Notes under the pieces: generated by a model
What the model was told of the DNA's origin: nothing
What the model saw: the letters and a program-made list of their open reading frames with translations, nothing else
Databases searched by the model: none
Source: Actinobacteria bacterium IMCC25003
GTDB taxonomy: Bacteria; Actinomycetota; Actinomycetes; Nanopelagicales; Nanopelagicaceae
Reading direction: 5' to 3'
DNA: 64,000 nucleotides
Assembly: GCA_002284855.1 (NCBI GenBank)
Contig: CP015603.1
Span: 1,289,948 to 1,353,947 of the forward strand
Made by a program: the position numbers and the translations under genes
Shown here: piece after piece, positions 1-9,135 of the stretch
Layout of the letters: each line of letters opens with the position of its first letter
Numbering within the stretch: the stretch's first letter is position 1

Positions 1-1231
1 GCGCTTTGGTTCACCCGATGAATTCCGCTTTCTCGTTGATGCCCTCCACCAATCAGGTATCGGAGTCATTCTCGATTGGGTTCCTGCTCACTTTCCTAAA
101 GATGAATGGGCTCTTGCAAAGTTCGATGGCACAGCGCTCTACGAACATGCTGATCCACGGTTAGGCGAACACCCTGACTGGGGCACTCTGATCTTCAACT
201 TCGGTCGTAATGAAGTCCGTAACTTCCTCGTCGCTAGCGCTCTCTACTGGCTTGAAGAGTTCCATATCGATGGCCTGCGCGTTGATGCTGTGGCATCCAT
301 GCTCTACCTCGATTACTCACGTAAAGAAGGCGAATGGTTACCCAATAAGTTCGGTGGCCGCGAGAATCTCGAGGCAGTTCAGCTCCTCCAAGAAGCGACA
401 TCAACTGCTTATAAGCACCATCAAGGCATCATGATGATCGCTGAAGAATCAACAGCGTGGGGCGGGGTCACCAAAGAGACTTCCGGTGGCGGCCTGGGCT
501 TCGGCTTTAAATGGAATATGGGTTGGATGCACGACACCCTCGAATATCTGCAGCACGAACCTATTCACCGCATGTATCACCATAATGAAATTACCTTCTC
601 CATCCTCTATGCCTGGTCTGAAAACTTCATGCTTCCGCTTTCACATGATGAAGTAGTTCACGGCAAAGGATCACTTGTAAATAAATTCCCCGGAGATCGC
701 TGGCAGAAGCTTGCGACTCTTCGCGCGCTCTACGGATTTATGTGGGCGCATCCAGGAAAGAAGTTGCTCTTCATGGGGCAAGAATTTGCCCAGAATGATG
801 AGTGGAACCAAGAAGCAGGTCTGCAGTGGTACCTCACTGAATTTGCTGAACATAACGGGGTGCAAAAGGCGCTAGCTGATATCAATCAGAGTTATAAGGC
901 ACTGCCATCTTTGTGGGAGAAAGATATCTTCGCCGATGGATTCCAGTGGATCGTTGGCGATGACGGAGCAGGCAATACCCTTGCATTTGTTCGCTGGTCC
1001 GATAAGGGAATTCCTGTTGTCTGCGTAACTAATTTCTCTCCAGTGCCCCACGAGCAATACTCGCTACGTTTGCCAGTTTCGGGAGTATGGCGTGAAGTCG
1101 TCAATACCGATGACCTGAAATACGGCGGAAGCGGAATTACCAATAGCTCATTTGCAGTCGATGTCGATACAAACTTATATGCAACGGTACGTATCCCGCC
1201 ACTTGCAACCGTCTGGTTTGAGCGCGTTTAA
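1..1231 (+). CDS. glgB: 1,4-alpha-glucan branching enzyme, 3' part (5' end outside window)
   Basis: Glycogen branching enzyme (GH13), which cuts alpha-1,4 chains and rejoins them as alpha-1,6 branches. The open frame runs from base 2 to the TAA at 1229-1231, giving 409 visible residues; families are usually over 600, so the N-terminal carbohydrate-binding part and early barrel lie to the left. Visible GH13 motifs are [10 protein letters not shown], then [10 protein letters not shown], where the Asp codon at 284-286 is the expected nucleophile, then [12 protein letters not shown] with the general acid Glu, and [14 protein letters not shown]. The C-terminal beta domain ends normally. The gene overlaps the convergent MFS gene by 4 bases. 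Family assignment is secure from the motifs; a nearby YbbN-like gene matches mycobacterial order. Confidence 0.96.
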   Translation, partial: RFGSPDEFRFLVDALHQSGIGVILDWVPAHFPKDEWALAKFDGTALYEHADPRLGEHPDWGTLIFNFGRNEVRNFLVASALYWLEEFHIDGLRVDAVASMLYLDYSRKEGEWLPNKFGGRENLEAVQLLQEATSTAYKHHQGIMMIAEESTAWGGVTKETSGGGLGFGFKWNMGWMHDTLEYLQHEPIHRMYHHNEITFSILYAWSENFMLPLSHDEVVHGKGSLVNKFPGDRWQKLATLRALYGFMWAHPGKKLLFMGQEFAQNDEWNQEAGLQWYLTEFAEHNGVQKALADINQSYKALPSLWEKDIFADGFQWIVGDDGAGNTLAFVRWSDKGIPVVCVTNFSPVPHEQYSLRLPVSGVWREVVNTDDLKYGGSGITNSSFAVDVDTNLYATVRIPPLATVWFERV

Positions 1232-2433
1232 ACTTTAGACTTTGAATCTGCTTTGAGTGAGTTGACGAAGAAGACCGTTGCAAGCATCATTACGGTCGGA
1301 ATCATCATCGCAAGTGCAATCGATCCTGTGAACTGAATCGTCCACGCCACAATCCACTTGATTCCAAAGAGAAGTACGTTGTTTACGACTCCAAATTGGC
1401 CTACAACCACAGCGCTTGGCTGTGATGAGCGACGGTTAGCGGCTGCGAAGAATGCAGGTCCGGCAAAGGATGAACCAAGGCCCGCGATAGCAAATGCCAC
1501 GATGAAAAGGCTATAGGACCACCACTTCAGCGATGCTGGCATAACTGTCGCGATGATAATAAGAGAACCAAAACCAAGGCCAGCTAAGAGCGCAGCGCGC
1601 TTGACCAAGAGATCGATTGGATTTCTCTCTTGTAAGCGATGAACCAAAAGTCGACCCACAATCATCATCGCAGTAAAGATAATGAATGGCGCTGTGCTCA
1701 AGCCACCTGAAACATCGAGTCGATCTTTGGTAAAGATTGTTCCCCAGTCACCGAGTGCAAATTCAAGATAGACAACACATGCCATACCAAGGCTTACTGG
1801 CCAATCGATTCGGAAACCGGTGAATATCTGCTTGATTGAGTAATCGCTCTCGGAATCTGTATTGGATTCAAGAAGAACTGACTTCAACCGAATAACAATT
1901 GCAATCATTGAGATTGCAAGTAATGCACAGAGAACATCGATATGAGTAATGAGGCCCACTCGGCCAACCAAGAACCCTGAAACAATCGCAGTTGTCAGAG
2001 ATCCCGCACTCCAGTATCCAGCGGTGCTGGTGATGAGATTGATCTTGCTACGTTCTAAGAAGTGGAATCCCTGGCTATTGAGACAGACATGTACGGCAGT
2101 AATTCCAAAGCCAAAGAGAATATTGAGAATCAAGAAGATAAAGCTCGATTGAACATGAACGAGTAGTCCAAGTGAGCTAAAGAGAAGTCCGATAGATATC
2201 ACCGTCACTCTGAATGCGCCGAAGCGATGGATGATGTGGCCAACGGTGAGGAGACCAAAGAATGCACCGATAGAACCAGTACTCATCAGCGAACCAAATG
2301 CGCCGTTCTGTAATCCAAGGTGCGCCTTTACTTCAGGAAAGCGTGGCACCCACGCCATGATGCCAAAGCCAAAGAGGAAGAAGAGAGTGTGGAGAAGTCT
2401 CTGCTCTAGTGAATGATCAAGGTCTTGCGCCAT
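1228..2433 (-). CDS. MFS transporter, YbjJ-like
   Basis: Predicted 401-residue inner-membrane permease with about 12 hydrophobic segments. The N-terminal run [18 protein letters not shown] resembles the start of the YbjJ/FucP-like branch of the major facilitator superfamily. Substrate is unknown. Its ATG shares one base with the TAA of the upstream YbbN-like gene (TAATG at 2431-2435), so the two are probably translationally coupled in one minus-strand operon with the DUF4032 gene. The 3' end overlaps glgB by 4 bases, with no room for an ordinary intergenic terminator. Confidence 0.85.
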   Translation of the reverse strand: MAQDLDHSLEQRLLHTLFFLFGFGIMAWVPRFPEVKAHLGLQNGAFGSLMSTGSIGAFFGLLTVGHIIHRFGAFRVTVISIGLLFSSLGLLVHVQSSFIFLILNILFGFGITAVHVCLNSQGFHFLERSKINLITSTAGYWSAGSLTTAIVSGFLVGRVGLITHIDVLCALLAISMIAIVIRLKSVLLESNTDSESDYSIKQIFTGFRIDWPVSLGMACVVYLEFALGDWGTIFTKDRLDVSGGLSTAPFIIFTAMMIVGRLLVHRLQERNPIDLLVKRAALLAGLGFGSLIIIATVMPASLKWWSYSLFIVAFAIAGLGSSFAGPAFFAAANRRSSQPSAVVVGQFGVVNNVLLFGIKWIVAWTIQFTGSIALAMMIPTVMMLATVFFVNSLKADSKSKV

Positions 2434-3293
2434 TAGAACAGGGCATTCGCAAGCTGAGTACGGGCCTTCATGACGCGTGGATCTGCTGGATCTACAAGTG
2501 CAAAGAGTTCGAGAAGGCGATCTTTAATGCGCTTCTGCTCATCACCATCGAAGAGAACTAGTAGACGAAGAAGACGGTCGAATGCTGGCTCGAGATATCC
2601 GCTCATAACTTCAACATCTGCACATTGAATCTGGAGATCAATATCGTCCGGGCTCTTGATGGCATCTTCCATAATCTTGGCAGCATCGAGGCCGTGTGTG
2701 CGAGCAAGAAGTTGCACCTGAGCAAGACCTAACTTCGCATATGAATCGTTTGGCTTACGAGCAATCAAGCGCTTGTAAGCAGCTTCGGCAGTTGCGTAAT
2801 CACCTTGATCGAGCGCAGCTAGCGCTTCATCTTCTTCAGGCTCTGTCGCTTCAACTGGCTCTTCGCCAATTCCTTGTTGCGCTGCAAGTGTAAGAATTTT
2901 GTTCAGCACTTCGCGAAGCTGTGCCTCGCTCAAAGGCTGTTCGAGGAATGGAACTGCTTGTCCCCCGATAAATACAACACCGAATGGAATTGTCCTCACT
3001 TGTAGCGCCTGAGCGACGGCTACTTCTTGATCGGCGTTGACGTGAGCAAGTACCCACTTACCTTCATCTTGACCTTCGAGCTTTCCAAAGGTGCGAAGTA
3101 GCTCAACTGATTCTGCAGATCGTGGTGACCAACAGAGAACTACGACAGGCTTTGTCTGAGATAACGGAAGAACTTCAGCCTGTAAATTGAGTGGTGTAAC
3201 TTCAATTCCTGGAAGTGGAGAAGTTGTATCAGGTGCTGGCTTTCCAAGTGAGCTGAGATCGACAGCTTGTGAAAAGTTTGGCGGCAAACTCAT
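2433..3293 (-). CDS. YbbN/CnoX-like thioredoxin-fold TPR protein
   Basis: 286 residues: a thioredoxin-like domain (about 30-140) followed by tetratricopeptide-like helices (about 150-286). The active-site position reads W55-S-P-R-S, so both cysteines of the usual WCxxC are serines; it should not be a dithiol oxidoreductase. This fits the YbbN/CnoX holdase or co-chaperone family, where the redox motif is degenerate, and M. tuberculosis carries a similar protein near glgB. The cis-Pro region (VRTIPFGVVF) is kept. A GAGGA-type ribosome site precedes the ATG. It is followed by the MFS gene with a one-base overlap. Function is inferred from family only. Confidence 0.8.
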   Translation of the reverse strand: MSLPPNFSQAVDLSSLGKPAPDTTSPLPGIEVTPLNLQAEVLPLSQTKPVVVLCWSPRSAESVELLRTFGKLEGQDEGKWVLAHVNADQEVAVAQALQVRTIPFGVVFIGGQAVPFLEQPLSEAQLREVLNKILTLAAQQGIGEEPVEATEPEEDEALAALDQGDYATAEAAYKRLIARKPNDSYAKLGLAQVQLLARTHGLDAAKIMEDAIKSPDDIDLQIQCADVEVMSGYLEPAFDRLLRLLVLFDGDEQKRIKDRLLELFALVDPADPRVMKARTQLANALF

Positions 3294-3305
3294 GACACTT
3301 CCTCG

Positions 3306-4553
3306 CTATTGCATCACGCCATCTACACGTACATCGACTCCAGAGTCGCGACGGAATGGCAAAACTTGAGTTACATAGGACTTCGCGGCAAACTCTAGTC
3401 CAACATCGTGGCCTGCGCGTTCGCTCAAATACCAGCGGTGTTCAAGGGCTTCATGGAAAAATTGAGCACGTTCAATACGTCCTTCAAGTTCCGGTGGAAT
3501 CAGATTTACAGTCGGATGGAAAACTTCATCAAGCCAACGCTTTGCTGAATCATGCATCGGTGGCTTCGGAGATTTTTCACGGCCTCTGAATCGATCAAAG
3601 GATGCGAGCAATCGCTTTGCCTGAAGTTCTTCCGTTTCAAGTCCCATCAACTCACGTAATCGGTTCTTGTGATACCCCGCGGCCACAAGCTTTGGCTGGA
3701 AGACAAGTTTTCCGGCGTTCTCGCCTTCTTCCATGGATACAGAAACTTCTTCAACAGCGAAGCCAAGGTCATGTAATTGGCGCATCGCTCTTTCGACAGC
3801 ATGGCGATCAGTGGGATCGAGTACCTGTCGATCTTTCAGCGCAGACCACAGACGGTGGTAGCGCTTAATCAGCGCGGTACTTGCACGGATTGGATCCATG
3901 CCCGGATAGAGAACTCCTGAGAGTTGTAGGTCCTCTAGCTCTGCCGCAACGTTGAAGTGCGCAATTTCAAGATCATGTTCGCGCTGACCTGCCGTGAGCG
4001 ACTTTTGGAATTCTCCCGTTTCAGCATCGACGAGATAGGCGGCATACCCTTCAGCGTCACGACGGAAGAGAGTATTCGAGAGCGAGCAGTCGCCCCACCA
4101 GAAGCCAAGCAAGTGAAGTCGCACCAGAAGAAGTGCAAGAGCATTTGCCATCAGCGTGACATCTTCAGCGGTAACTGTCTTATCACTGAGTACGACACGA
4201 TATGGAAGTGAGTAAGGCAAAAATCGAGTAACAAGTGCGCAAGGAAGTTCTTCACCATCTTTATCAGTCCGACCTTCAATCACAGCAATTGATTGCACGC
4301 TTGGAGAATCGAGCTGAGTAAGTTCGCGCAAGATTTTGTACTCGCGATTGGCGAACTCAGAGACAGTCTCTTTCACTGCATAGACTTCAGATTCAGGGTC
4401 ATCAGTTGAGCGCACTAAGCGCACGATGTGGCGCGAAATACCGCGCTTTTCAGCGAGCATTGGGTCTTCCGGCCACTCCTCAAGAGGGACGTTCCAAGGC
4501 AGGCCAGTTACAGCTGCGATTTCCTCGCCTAGTCCTGTAATCCGTAACGCCAT
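3306..4553 (-). CDS. DUF4032 family protein with kinase-like fold
   Basis: 415 residues. The N-terminal two thirds show a kinase-like series: VYAVKE with K61 as a beta-3 lysine candidate, an acidic helix near E66/E71, a catalytic-loop-like GDCSLSN (D155, N160), and LVDAETGE (D176) in the place of the DFG aspartate. The C-terminal part is DUF4032-like. This resembles the small-molecule or lipopolysaccharide-kinase-like group found across actinobacteria; the substrate is unknown. First gene of a minus-strand unit with the YbbN-like and MFS genes (12-base gap to YbbN). Start chosen at the ATG at 4553, with a GAGAAT hexamer six bases upstream and no ribosome site. Confidence 0.75.
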   Translation of the reverse strand: MALRITGLGEEIAAVTGLPWNVPLEEWPEDPMLAEKRGISRHIVRLVRSTDDPESEVYAVKETVSEFANREYKILRELTQLDSPSVQSIAVIEGRTDKDGEELPCALVTRFLPYSLPYRVVLSDKTVTAEDVTLMANALALLLVRLHLLGFWWGDCSLSNTLFRRDAEGYAAYLVDAETGEFQKSLTAGQREHDLEIAHFNVAAELEDLQLSGVLYPGMDPIRASTALIKRYHRLWSALKDRQVLDPTDRHAVERAMRQLHDLGFAVEEVSVSMEEGENAGKLVFQPKLVAAGYHKNRLRELMGLETEELQAKRLLASFDRFRGREKSPKPPMHDSAKRWLDEVFHPTVNLIPPELEGRIERAQFFHEALEHRWYLSERAGHDVGLEFAAKSYVTQVLPFRRDSGVDVRVDGVMQ

Positions 4554-4585
4554 GGTCTTATTCTCTCGTACCTTTACAATAAAGC
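4554..4585. promoter_or_regulatory. divergent leaderless promoters for DUF4032 gene and AI-2E family gene
   Basis: Only 32 bases separate the two start codons. On the plus strand TACAAT (4575-4580) lies five bases before the ATG at 4586. On the minus strand GAGAAT (complement of 4560-4565) lies six bases before the ATG at 4553. Neither start has a purine-rich ribosome site. This fits transcription starting at the start codon itself. Confidence 0.55.
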
Positions 4586-5701
4586 ATGGCCATTTCAGAC
4601 CGCATCAAGAGAAAACCAAAAGAATCACCCGTTATTCCTGATTTTGGTGCAGCAGGTGCACCCATTGATCGCGGACATCCCTTCTATTTTGGATTTGTCG
4701 CAACTATCGGAGCTCTCAGCGCCTTTGTTCTGATGCGTGCATTGGCAAGTGCCTCTGGAGTATTTGTCTTAATTCTCGTCGCTCTCTTTTTAGCAACTGG
4801 CCTCAACCCTGCCGTTGAAGCAATTCGTAAACGAGGCCTCTCTCGATCTGGGGCCGTTGCAGTTATCTTTGTGGCGGTAATCCTCTTCGTCGGGCTCTTT
4901 GCTGCTCTTGTAGTTCCTCCACTTGTAACTCAGGGAACTCACCTCATCCAGACGGCTCCTGCTCTACTCGAAAACCTGAAAAACAACACAACGATTGCAA
5001 ACCTCAATGACCACTACGGGCTTATCGATACCCTGCAGAAGAAATTAGCGTCAGTAACTTCTGATGGAACCTTACTCATCACCGCCTTCGGTGGTGTTAT
5101 CGGCGTTGGTAAGAGCGTTCTCTCTGGAACATTTACCGCGCTGACAATTATTGTTTTAACCCTCTACTTCATCACCTCACTGCCCCAGGCAACAGAGCTT
5201 GGACTCAAGTTAGTTCCAGCCTCACGTAGGCCACGTATTGCAGCTCTTACCGAAGCAATCATTGCCCGCGTCGGCGCCTTTGTCGGCAGCCAGATTCTTG
5301 TCTCTTTCTTTGCAGCAATATTCATGACTCTTCTCGCCTTTATTTTGGGTCTCCCATCTCCCATTGCAATCGGAATCATCATCTTTATCTGTGGACTTGT
5401 TCCATTAATCGGCCATTTCATAGGAACAGCGATCTACACAATTATCGCTCTCACGCAATCGGTCACTATCGGTGTTGCTGCATTTATCGGTTATGTCGTT
5501 TACGTGCAGGTTGAGAATTACATCATTACGCCAAAAATTATGAAGCGCACCCTCGCAGTTCCTGGTGCAGTCACTATTATTTCAGCGCTGATTGGCACTT
5601 CTCTTCTGGGGCTTGTTGGTGGATTACTGGCAGTACCTGTCGCAGCTTCCATCATTTTGATTTTGGAGGAAGTTGTCTTTCCTCGCGCAGAAAAGTCTTA
5701 A
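4586..5701 (+). CDS. AI-2E family transporter (PF01594-like)
   Basis: 371 residues with about eight hydrophobic segments and a long hydrophilic stretch (about 115-170) between the third and fourth, the usual AI-2E exporter-family layout. Conserved family signatures seen are ITSLPQ, then GLPSPIAIGIIIFICGLVPLIG, then VENYIITPKIM near the C terminus. The family includes TqsA and sodium/proton antiporters, so the name does not prove autoinducer transport; substrate unknown. Single-gene unit, divergent from DUF4032 and overlapping the convergent hydrolase by 4 bases. Leaderless start (see promoter). Confidence 0.85.
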   Translation: MAISDRIKRKPKESPVIPDFGAAGAPIDRGHPFYFGFVATIGALSAFVLMRALASASGVFVLILVALFLATGLNPAVEAIRKRGLSRSGAVAVIFVAVILFVGLFAALVVPPLVTQGTHLIQTAPALLENLKNNTTIANLNDHYGLIDTLQKKLASVTSDGTLLITAFGGVIGVGKSVLSGTFTALTIIVLTLYFITSLPQATELGLKLVPASRRPRIAALTEAIIARVGAFVGSQILVSFFAAIFMTLLAFILGLPSPIAIGIIIFICGLVPLIGHFIGTAIYTIIALTQSVTIGVAAFIGYVVYVQVENYIITPKIMKRTLAVPGAVTIISALIGTSLLGLVGGLLAVPVAASIILILEEVVFPRAEKS

Positions 5702-6408
5702 AGCTCAGTTGGTAATGGCAAACGCGAAGGTGCAACTATTCGCGTGATTTCACTTAAGACGCGATGGACTGAAGGTTCTCCAACCCATAAGTGCTTTGCA
5801 CCATCGACTGGAATTAATTCAATCTGCGGAATAACTGCAAAGCGCTCTTTGGCTTGATCTGGTTTTAAATAATCATCATGCTCTGGAATAAGCGCTGTAA
5901 TAGGTCTTCCATCGTGAGCCCAGAATTCAAGATCTCCATCAACGATATCGAGAAGAGTGGGGCTTAAGAGAATCAAACCCTTCACTCGTGGATCACGTGC
6001 ATGACTAATGGCGATACTGGTTCCAAATGACCAACCAACAACCCAGAGTTCAGTAACTTTCAAGGTATCGAAGCAGTAGCGGATCATCGCTTCAACATCG
6101 TATTTCTCAGCGCGGCCATTGTCGTAAGAACCTGTACTGGTTCCTGCCTCGCTCGTTGTTCCGCGAGTATTAAAGCGAACGACGGTAATGCCGGCCATAT
6201 CGGGCAAGCGGTTTGCTGCCTTCTTGTAGATGTGGCTATCCATCATTCCGCCGCCGGTTGGATTAGGGTGGCAGCAGAGAATTGCAGATGTGGGATTGCT
6301 CAGCGGTGCGCTGACTTCGCCGATAAGGGTTTCGCCATCATCGGTGGTGACGGTGAAGGGAGTGCGTAGACCCGGAAGAATTGTGCTGGGGCGGATTGGT
6401 TCCGACAT
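5698..6408 (-). CDS. alpha/beta hydrolase
   Basis: 236-residue cytosolic alpha/beta-hydrolase. The nucleophile elbow is GWSFG (Ser), the oxyanion region CCHPNPTGGG follows the first strands, the acid is likely in IPEHDDYLKP and the catalytic His in AKHLWVG. The pattern CHPNPTGGGMMDS is typical of small dienelactone-hydrolase-like or YadP-like proteins of unknown substrate. Transcribed divergently from the aldehyde dehydrogenase with only 22 bases between start codons. A role in ester or lactone breakdown is possible but not shown. Confidence 0.8.
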   Translation of the reverse strand: MSEPIRPSTILPGLRTPFTVTTDDGETLIGEVSAPLSNPTSAILCCHPNPTGGGMMDSHIYKKAANRLPDMAGITVVRFNTRGTTSEAGTSTGSYDNGRAEKYDVEAMIRYCFDTLKVTELWVVGWSFGTSIAISHARDPRVKGLILLSPTLLDIVDGDLEFWAHDGRPITALIPEHDDYLKPDQAKERFAVIPQIELIPVDGAKHLWVGEPSVHRVLSEITRIVAPSRLPLPTEL

Positions 6409-6430
6409 AGTTGCAGTCTAGTCTTTGCAT
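6409..6430. promoter_or_regulatory. overlapping divergent leaderless promoters
   Basis: The entire gap between the hydrolase ATG (6408, minus) and the aldehyde dehydrogenase ATG (6431, plus) is 22 bases. TAGTCT at 6419-6424 is a TANNNT -10 element six bases before the plus start; TAGACT, the complement of 6415-6420, is a TANNNT element six bases before the minus start. The two hexamers share the TA step at 6419-6420, so polymerase could not sit on both at once. Confidence 0.65.
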
Positions 6431-7912
6431 ATGGCACCTACCAATGCAGCGACATTTGATTCACATAACCCAGCAACCAATGAGGTTATCGCCTCCCACG
6501 AAATCTATAGCGAGGAAGCAGTAAGGGCAGCTGTAGAGAGAGCGCGCAACGCATCGCGCGAATGGCGCGAGCTTGGTTTTAGCGGTCGTCGCAAAGTACT
6601 TCTTAAGTGGAGTAACGATCTTCTTGTGAATATCGATTCACTCACAGAGTTAGTCTCACTAGAGACTGGTAAGCCAGTCAGTGATGCAAAACTCGAAGCA
6701 TCACTTGCCGCAGGCCACATCGCATGGGCTGCTCGTCACGCCGAATCCGTGATGCGCACTTCCCATCGCTCTCCAGGTCTTTTGATGGCAAATATGTCTG
6801 CAACTGTCGAGCGTTCACCTGTTGGTGTTGTCGGCGTTATTGGGCCTTGGAATTATCCAGTCTTCACTCCGCTCGGATCGATTGCATACGCACTCGCTGC
6901 CGGAAATACCGTCGTATTTAAACCCAGTGAATTCACACCTGGCGTCGGCGAATATCTCGCTCAATCCTTTATCGATTCATCCCTATTGGCTGACATCTTT
7001 ACCTGTGTGACAGGTCTTGGTGAGACAGGAAAATTCCTCTGCGAAAGCGGAGTCGATAAGTTGGCCTTCACAGGTTCTACTCGCACCGCAAAAATCGTTG
7101 CTGCAACATGTGCCGCTCATATGACACCTGTTGTTCTCGAATGCGGTGGCAAAGATCCTGTCATTGTCGCTCACGATGCTGATATCAAGCGAGCTGCCGA
7201 TGCCACTGTCTGGTCAGCCTTCTCTAACGCAGGTCAGACCTGCATTGGTGCTGAGCGCGTCTATGTTGATGAGCGAGTGGCAGATAAGTTCATCGAGAAA
7301 GTCTTGGAGATTGCTAAAGATATTCATCCGGGCGCTCCTGGCCATGGAAAGTATGGGCCGACCACTATGCCTAAGCAGATTCCTATTATTCAATCGCATA
7401 TCGACGATGCCATTGCACGAGGTGCAAAGGTATTGATGGGTGGCTCTGAGTCAGTAAAGGCGCCCTTCGTCGAACCCGTGATCTTCTGTGATGTCCCTGA
7501 AGATTCCATTGCAATGACTGAAGAGACTTTCGGACCAACGATTGCAATCAATCGAGTGAAGAATATGGCTGAAGCAATTGCATTAACGAATGCAAGTAGA
7601 TATGGACTTGGCGCTTCTGTCTGGTCAAAGCGTCGCGGCAAGAATATTGCTTCTCAGCTCCATACCGGAATGGTTGCAATCAACTCAGTGATCTCATTTG
7701 CTGCAGTTGATTCTGTTCCTTTCGGTGGAGTGAAAGATAGCGGCTATGGTCGTATTCACGGGCCTGAAGGAATTTTAGAATTCACGTACCCACGCACTGT
7801 CGTGCGTGCAAGATTCCAGTTGCCAATTGCATTTACCAGTTTCTCTCGCACACCAGGTAATGACAAACTAATTGTGGGGCTTACTAAGTTTCTAAAAGGC
7901 AGATTGAGCTAA
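6431..7912 (+). CDS. aldehyde dehydrogenase family protein
   Basis: 493 residues from the ATG at 6431; an in-frame TTG two codons earlier overlaps the likely spacer and is not preferred. NAD(P)-dependent aldehyde oxidation. Signatures: GPWNYPVF (cofactor-binding region), the general-base Glu in VVLECGGKDP, and the catalytic Cys in NAGQTCIGAERVYV. EETFGPTIAI and the C-terminal PFGGVKDSGYGRIHG are also typical. Resembles succinate-semialdehyde or aromatic aldehyde dehydrogenases; exact substrate not decidable here. A C-terminal extension of about 40 hydrophobic residues (FQLPIAFTSF) may contact the membrane, as in the group with fatty aldehyde dehydrogenases. Confidence 0.92.
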   Translation: MAPTNAATFDSHNPATNEVIASHEIYSEEAVRAAVERARNASREWRELGFSGRRKVLLKWSNDLLVNIDSLTELVSLETGKPVSDAKLEASLAAGHIAWAARHAESVMRTSHRSPGLLMANMSATVERSPVGVVGVIGPWNYPVFTPLGSIAYALAAGNTVVFKPSEFTPGVGEYLAQSFIDSSLLADIFTCVTGLGETGKFLCESGVDKLAFTGSTRTAKIVAATCAAHMTPVVLECGGKDPVIVAHDADIKRAADATVWSAFSNAGQTCIGAERVYVDERVADKFIEKVLEIAKDIHPGAPGHGKYGPTTMPKQIPIIQSHIDDAIARGAKVLMGGSESVKAPFVEPVIFCDVPEDSIAMTEETFGPTIAINRVKNMAEAIALTNASRYGLGASVWSKRRGKNIASQLHTGMVAINSVISFAAVDSVPFGGVKDSGYGRIHGPEGILEFTYPRTVVRARFQLPIAFTSFSRTPGNDKLIVGLTKFLKGRLS

Positions 7913-7915
7913 TAC

Positions 7916-8233
7916 TTAATAACGCGGCGCATTACGAGTGCGCTCTGTACGTGGACGGCGATTGTTACGCTTCGTCCAGCATGCATTGTGCCAATGTCGG
8001 CGATTATCTTCATCGCCCTCAAGCCAAGCCACGGTGTGCGGTGTTGCCATCGGAATTACTTGATCGCATCCAGGACAGCGATACGGTTTATTTGCAGCAG
8101 AACCTGTGAGCTTTCGAACAATCCAGAGACCGTTCTCATCTTCTTCAAAACTTTGGTTTGATGCGATTGTGATTGGTTCATCATCGCCACTTTTAGGCCT
8201 ACGATTTTTGGGATAATTCTTACGCGGGCTCAT
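7916..8233 (-). CDS. conserved small zinc-ribbon-like protein
   Basis: 105 residues from the ATG at 8233; a longer frame begins at 8251, but the shorter start has an AT-rich GAAAAT hexamer six bases upstream. The basic N terminus (SPRKNYPKNRRPKSG) is followed by an acidic patch, then a CPGC pair and a second His/Cys cluster (HWHNAC), which would bind zinc, and an Arg-rich tail. Similar actinobacterial proteins are often labelled ATP/GTP-binding with no evidence. Basic ends suggest nucleic-acid contact, which is inference. Convergent with the aldehyde dehydrogenase and divergent from the ABC operon. Confidence 0.7.
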   Translation of the reverse strand: MSPRKNYPKNRRPKSGDDEPITIASNQSFEEDENGLWIVRKLTGSAANKPYRCPGCDQVIPMATPHTVAWLEGDEDNRRHWHNACWTKRNNRRPRTERTRNAPRY

Positions 8234-8280
8234 GGCGCTATTTTCTCGCACTTTTACCCAGTCGGTGACAAGATAGCCAT
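8234..8280. promoter_or_regulatory. divergent leaderless promoters for zinc-ribbon gene and ABC operon
   Basis: Plus strand: CAAGAT (8269-8274), a one-mismatch TANNNT element, six bases before ATG 8281. Minus strand: GAAAAT (complement of 8240-8245) six bases before ATG 8233. No ribosome site on either side. Confidence 0.45.
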
Positions 8281-9135
8281 ATGAGCACAGTTATCAGCGT
8301 TTCTGGCCTGCATAAGAGCTACGGAGCCAACCACGCTGTCGCTGGCATTGATCTAGCCATCGAACAAGGTGAAATCTTTGCTCTGCTCGGCCCTAATGGA
8401 GCTGGCAAAACAACTACAGTCGAAATTCTCGAAGGTTTCCGTGATCGTGACTCAGGAGAGGTACGGGTTCTCGACATTGACCCCGCAACCAAGGGACGTA
8501 CCGGACAAGCGTGGCGCGACCGAATCGGAATTGTTCTGCAATCTACCAATGATGCCGGTGATCTCACTGTCTATGAATCCGTTTCACATTTTGCAACGTA
8601 TTATGAAAATCCAAAAGATCCACGTGAAGTAATAGACCTTGTCGGACTTACAGATAAAGCAGATGCACTAGGTCGAACTTTGTCCGGAGGTCAACGACGG
8701 CGATTAGATGTGGCTCTTGGCATTATCGGTAACCCTGAACTGATCTTTCTCGATGAACCGACAACTGGCTTCGACCCTGAAGCTCGACGTGCATTCTGGC
8801 AACTTATTCGAAAGCTGCGAGATGAAGGTGCCACGATTCTGCTGACCACTCACTATCTCGATGAAGCTGAAGCTCTTGCTGATCGCGTTGCCGTCATCAA
8901 TCGCGGAACAATCATTGAGGTCTCGACTCCAGCACTGCTGGGTGGCCGAGCAACTTCCCTAGCTACTGTCTCTTGGCGCGATGGCACAGAACTTCGCAGC
9001 GAGAAATCGGCTAACCCGACTCAGCTCGTAACTCAACTCTCTACTCAGTTCGGTGGCGAAGTGCCAGAGCTGAATGTGAAGCGTGCTTCTCTTGAAGATA
9101 TCTACCTCGAGATGATTGGAATCAGCCATGAGTAA
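8281..9135 (+). CDS. ABC-2 type exporter, ATP-binding subunit
   Basis: 284 residues. Walker A GPNGAGKTTTVE near residue 37, Q-loop at VLQSTNDAG, signature LSGGQRRRLDVALG, Walker B LIFLDEPTTGFDP and H-loop LTTHYLDEAEALADR. The C-terminal 60 residues form the DrrA-like accessory region. Works with the permease that follows; its last 8 bases overlap the permease start. DrrA/DrrB-type systems export drugs, lipids or peptides, but no substrate can be named. The downstream exported Lys/Pro-rich protein and small membrane protein appear to be in the same operon. Confidence 0.92.
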   Translation: MSTVISVSGLHKSYGANHAVAGIDLAIEQGEIFALLGPNGAGKTTTVEILEGFRDRDSGEVRVLDIDPATKGRTGQAWRDRIGIVLQSTNDAGDLTVYESVSHFATYYENPKDPREVIDLVGLTDKADALGRTLSGGQRRRLDVALGIIGNPELIFLDEPTTGFDPEARRAFWQLIRKLRDEGATILLTTHYLDEAEALADRVAVINRGTIIEVSTPALLGGRATSLATVSWRDGTELRSEKSANPTQLVTQLSTQFGGEVPELNVKRASLEDIYLEMIGISHE

